From NCBI GenBank assembly GCA_017461605.1, contig JAFTXN010000007.1:124001-188000 (forward strand): a stretch of 64,000 bases of DNA. Direction: 5' to 3'. Shown here piece by piece: positions 61,412 to 64,000 of this stretch. Position 1 is the first letter of the stretch, and the number at the start of each line of letters is the position of its first letter. The notes beneath the pieces are model-generated. The model was not told where the DNA came from and searched no databases. It saw only the letters and a list, made by a program, of their open reading frames with translations. This DNA comes from Bacteroidaceae bacterium (GTDB lineage Bacteria > Bacteroidota > Bacteroidia > Bacteroidales > Bacteroidaceae). Position numbers and translations under genes: made by a program.

Positions 61412-62431
61412 ATGCATTTTGCTCATCCTGCATACTTCTTGCTGCTCTTGCTGATTTTGCCCATGATGTGTTGGCACTTTCTGCAAAAGCGAAAACGCGA
61501 ACCGGCACTGAGGGTGGCTACCACCGAAATGTCGGGCAAGATACCTGCGACGGCACGTACGGCCCTGGTGCATGTTCCCTTTGTGCTGCGAATGTTGGCC
61601 GTGCTGCTGATGGTCGTCGCCCTGGCACGGCCGCAGACGTCGCACTCGCTGACCGAAAGCGAAACCGAGGGCATCAACATCATGATCACCATGGACGTGT
61701 CGGTATCGATGCTTACACCCGACTTGCAGCCCAACCGCATTGAGGCGGCCAAACAGGTGGCCTTCGAATTTATCTCCGGACGCCCCAACGACAATATCGG
61801 ACTGACGCTCTTCGGTGGTGAAGCCTTCACTGGATGCCCACTCACCACGCATCATGCATCGTTACTCTCGATGTTTCGCAGCGTGAATTGCGACTTGCAG
61901 CAGCAGGGAATTATCAGCGACGGAACAGCCATCGGTATGGGACTCACCAATGCCGTGGCACGACTCGCCGAAAGCGACACCGTGGGACAACAACAGCCGG
62001 CACGCGTGGTCATATTGCTCACGGACGGCGCCAACAATACGGGTGAGATTTCACCGCTCACAGCCGCCGAAATTGCCAAGAAGAACGGGGTGAGGGTATA
62101 TACCATCGCCGTGGGAAAGAGTGGCAAGGTGAGACAGCCCGTTGCGATACTGCCTAATGGCGAATACTATTACCAGACGGTGGAGTCGGACATGGACCCC
62201 GAGACACTGAAGAAAATCGCAGAGACAACGGGTGGCCTCTTCTATCATGCCGACAGCAAAAAGAAGTTACAGGAAATCTATCAGGACATCGACCGACTGG
62301 AGAAGGCCAAGCTCAAGACTCGAAACTACCATAAGCGATACGAAGCCTTCAGCCTCTTTGCCTGGGCCGCACTGGCATGCCTGCTGCTCGAATTTTTGCT
62401 TCGCAAGACGTGGTTGCGTCGCATTCCATAA
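61412..62431 (+). CDS. batA: Aerotolerance protein BatA (VWA domain)
   Basis: A 339-residue inner-membrane VWA protein. Two N-terminal membrane segments (about 8-24 and 52-70, the second in VPFVLRMLAVLLMVVALARP) precede a VWA domain (about 85-290). The MIDAS motif is TMDVSVSMLTPDL (about 92-104), so the second Ser is present, and the later Asp is in ILLTDGANNTGEIS (about 196). A C-terminal membrane segment (about 312-330) completes the layout. BatA and BatB were named for oxygen tolerance in Bacteroides fragilis; the molecular role is unsettled. Confidence 0.93.
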   Translation: MHFAHPAYFLLLLLILPMMCWHFLQKRKREPALRVATTEMSGKIPATARTALVHVPFVLRMLAVLLMVVALARPQTSHSLTESETEGINIMITMDVSVSMLTPDLQPNRIEAAKQVAFEFISGRPNDNIGLTLFGGEAFTGCPLTTHHASLLSMFRSVNCDLQQQGIISDGTAIGMGLTNAVARLAESDTVGQQQPARVVILLTDGANNTGEISPLTAAEIAKKNGVRVYTIAVGKSGKVRQPVAILPNGEYYYQTVESDMDPETLKKIAETTGGLFYHADSKKKLQEIYQDIDRLEKAKLKTRNYHKRYEAFSLFAWAALACLLLEFLLRKTWLRRIP

Positions 62432-62464
62432 TTGGTTCGTACCATCTTTTTATTGAATGTATAT

Positions 62465-63484
62465 ATGTTGAGATTTGCACATCCCGAATATCTATATTTG
62501 CTATTGCTGATTCCGTTGCTATTGCTGGTTCAACTCTATGCAACGTGGCGCATCAAGCAACAGCTGAAAGCCTTTGGCAATCCCCTTTTGCTGAAACGAC
62601 TCAGCCCGGGGCTTTCGGCTCTCAGACCACACCTGAAAGCCGGACTACTGCTGACGGCCATCGCACTGGTGATCGTGGTGATAGCACGCCCTCAGTCGGC
62701 AGGAAGCGTGGTGACGGAAAAGAAGAAAGGCATTGAGGCCATCATCAGCATCGATGTATCCAATTCAATGCTGGCGCAAGACGTTACTCCCAACCGCCTG
62801 GAACGCTCGAAGATGCTGATTTCGTCACTCATCAACAAGATGCAAAACGACAAAATAGGGTTGCAGATTTTTGCCGGCGAAGCGTATCCGCAATTACCCA
62901 TCACGAACGATTATGTATCGGCACAAATGTTTCTCGAACCGATTACCACCGGGATGGTAAGCGCACAAGGTACCAACATGGCAGCAGCCATCACCCTGGC
63001 TACCAAGAGCTTCACACAGGCCAAAGGGGTGGGGAAGGCCATAGTCCTCATCACTGATGGCGAGGACCACGAAGAAGGGGCTATCGAGGCTGCCGAAGAA
63101 GCGGCCGAACAGGGCATGCACGTCTTCGTGCTCGGAGTGGGGTCGGCCGGAGGAGCAGAAATCCCCACAGCCGAGGGATTCTTGCGCAACAATTCGGGGG
63201 AGATAGTACGGACAGCCCTCAACGAACAAATGTGTCAGGAACTGGCAGAGGCCGGCAATGGAGCATACATTCACGTTGACAACTCGCAATTTGCAAGTGA
63301 AAGACTCACCACCGAACTGCACAAATTGCAACAGGCCGAATCCGAAGTGATGAACTACGATGCCTACAACGAACAGTATCAAGCAGTGGCCATCATCGCT
63401 TTGCTGCTGCTCATCATCGAATTGTTTGTCAGTGAAACAGAAAATCCTTTCTTCAATCGATTCAAACTATTCCACAAGAAATGA
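62465..63484 (+). CDS. batB: Aerotolerance protein BatB (VWA domain)
   Basis: A 339-residue paralogue of BatA with the same layout: N-terminal membrane segments (about 7-27 and 56-76), a VWA domain with SIDVSNSMLAQDV as MIDAS (about 94-106) and VLITDGEDHEEGAI (about 195-208), and a C-terminal membrane segment (IIALLLLIIELFVSE). The ATG at 62465 starts directly at LRFAHPEYLYLLLLIP, as in BatA; the longer TTG frame is not needed. Its stop codon overlaps the batC start (ATGA). Confidence 0.94.
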   Translation: MLRFAHPEYLYLLLLIPLLLLVQLYATWRIKQQLKAFGNPLLLKRLSPGLSALRPHLKAGLLLTAIALVIVVIARPQSAGSVVTEKKKGIEAIISIDVSNSMLAQDVTPNRLERSKMLISSLINKMQNDKIGLQIFAGEAYPQLPITNDYVSAQMFLEPITTGMVSAQGTNMAAAITLATKSFTQAKGVGKAIVLITDGEDHEEGAIEAAEEAAEQGMHVFVLGVGSAGGAEIPTAEGFLRNNSGEIVRTALNEQMCQELAEAGNGAYIHVDNSQFASERLTTELHKLQQAESEVMNYDAYNEQYQAVAIIALLLLIIELFVSETENPFFNRFKLFHKK

Positions 63485-64000
63485 AACGACACCTATCACT
63501 CTATATCCTCATCATGGCTTTGCTACACACCATCCCGGCAATGGCACAAAGCAGAGAGTGGAAAATGCTGCACATGGGCAACCGACACTTCAATGCCGGA
63601 CAATATACTGAAGCCGAACGCTATTACAACGAAGCCCTCAAGGAAAACCCTCGGAGCAGCAGAGCACTGTTTAACCTGGGAGATACTTATCTGGCACAAA
63701 ACAACGCACAAGGGGCCATGAAAATGTATGCCGGTGCTGCCAAAAACGAAACAAACAAAGTGATAAAGGCTATGTCTTATCACAACATGGGATACATCTA
63801 TCACAAGAATGAACAGTTGGAAGAGGCTATCAAATACTATAAAGAAGCCCTGCGCAATAATCCGCACGACAACGACACACGATATAACCTGGCTTTGTGT
63901 CAGAAGCAACTCAAAGAAAAACAGCAAGAAGAACAACAGCAACAGCAGCAACAAGAGCAAAACCAAGGAGACAATCAGCAGCCGCAAAATCCGGAACAAA
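63481..64000 (+). CDS. batC: Aerotolerance protein BatC, TPR (partial, cut by window end)
   Basis: The first 173 residues of a TPR protein with a signal peptide (MKRHLSLYILIMALLHTIPA to about 23). TPR units follow: HFNAGQYTEAERYYNEALKE (about 35-54), ALFNLGDTYLAQNNAQGAMK (about 62-81) and YHNMGYIYHKNEQLEEAIKY (about 100-119), then a Gln-rich low-complexity tail that runs to the window edge. BatC is predicted to be periplasmic and to interact with BatA/BatB. The ATG overlaps the batB stop by 4 bp, so translation is coupled. The remainder, and probably batD and batE, lie beyond the edge. Confidence 0.9.
   Translation, partial: MKRHLSLYILIMALLHTIPAMAQSREWKMLHMGNRHFNAGQYTEAERYYNEALKENPRSSRALFNLGDTYLAQNNAQGAMKMYAGAAKNETNKVIKAMSYHNMGYIYHKNEQLEEAIKYYKEALRNNPHDNDTRYNLALCQKQLKEKQQEEQQQQQQQEQNQGDNQQPQNPEQ

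Noticed and set aside
1..64000. tRNA genes, CRISPR arrays, intact insertion sequences
   Set aside because: I looked in the intergenic stretches for T-loop signatures, regular spaced repeats and transposase motifs and found none I could support; a tRNAscan run would be decisive.

Overview
The window is a chromosomal segment from a member of the Bacteroidales, most likely Prevotellaceae or a close relative. The evidence is the recurring TAnnTTTG promoter -7 box in place of sigma70 boxes, the weak use of Shine-Dalgarno sequences, parts of a type IX secretion system (PorU, PorV, the plug protein and a substrate with a C-terminal sorting tail), a Bat (Bacteroides aerotolerance) operon, a long Rho with a disordered insert, and carboxynorspermidine decarboxylase. 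I saw no rRNA, tRNA, CRISPR array or intact insertion sequence.

Layout. 0-10 kb: an MlaE-type lipid-transport permease cut by the window edge, a BaiN-like flavoprotein, a structured RNA candidate resembling 6S RNA followed by a small lipoprotein, then a leftward series of TauE/SafE exporter, OPT transporter, Maa-type acetyltransferase, NspC, a DUF3078 protein and TrmN6. 10-25 kb: leftward housekeeping genes: glgB with a 14-repeat MORN protein, PBP1A, an SPFH-tail membrane protein, RNase G, a 29-residue basic ribosomal-type peptide, HU, rpiB, transketolase and proS. Between the SPFH-like gene and rng lies a prophage scar: a MuF-type head protein with a possible C-terminal toxin domain, carrying an in-frame amber codon. 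25-40 kb: an OmpA lipoprotein, an SUMF1-fold protein behind a four-unit operator-like repeat array, rho, an ABC-F ATPase, rarA, valS, a GH84 hexosaminidase with a likely type IX sorting tail, and a small beta-barrel. 40-48 kb: leftward fbp-sdaA, and the fucosidase / T9SS plug / hydroxyacid dehydrogenase / TRIC-like channel cluster. 48-57 kb: rnpB, a multi-pass membrane protein, ispF, porV, porU and a FAH-like protein. 57-58.2 kb: a 1.1 kb gene-poor, repeat-rich stretch. 58.2-64 kb: the Bat operon (moxR, DUF58, a BatD-like gene, batA, batB, batC), cut by the window end.

Functional threads. Outer-membrane and secretion biology is prominent: PorU and PorV form part of the attachment complex that processes type IX cargo, the plug protein is encoded about 6 kb away beside a secreted fucosidase, and the GH84 enzyme looks like a cargo protein. 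Both glycosidases act on host-type glycans (N-acetylhexosamine, fucose). Carbon metabolism is represented by glgB, tkt, rpiB, fbp, sdaA and the hydroxyacid dehydrogenase.

Non-coding content is unusually rich: a 6S-like hairpin, rnpB with a promoter divergent from the fucosidase operon, several strong terminators, a 21-nt repeat unit in three intergenic sites, a TGTCAAA-type inverted repeat, and three palindromic operator-like elements. The strongest leads for something under-described are the 22-bp operator array at 25909-25992, the MuF/toxin remnant and the short SPFH-tail protein next to it.
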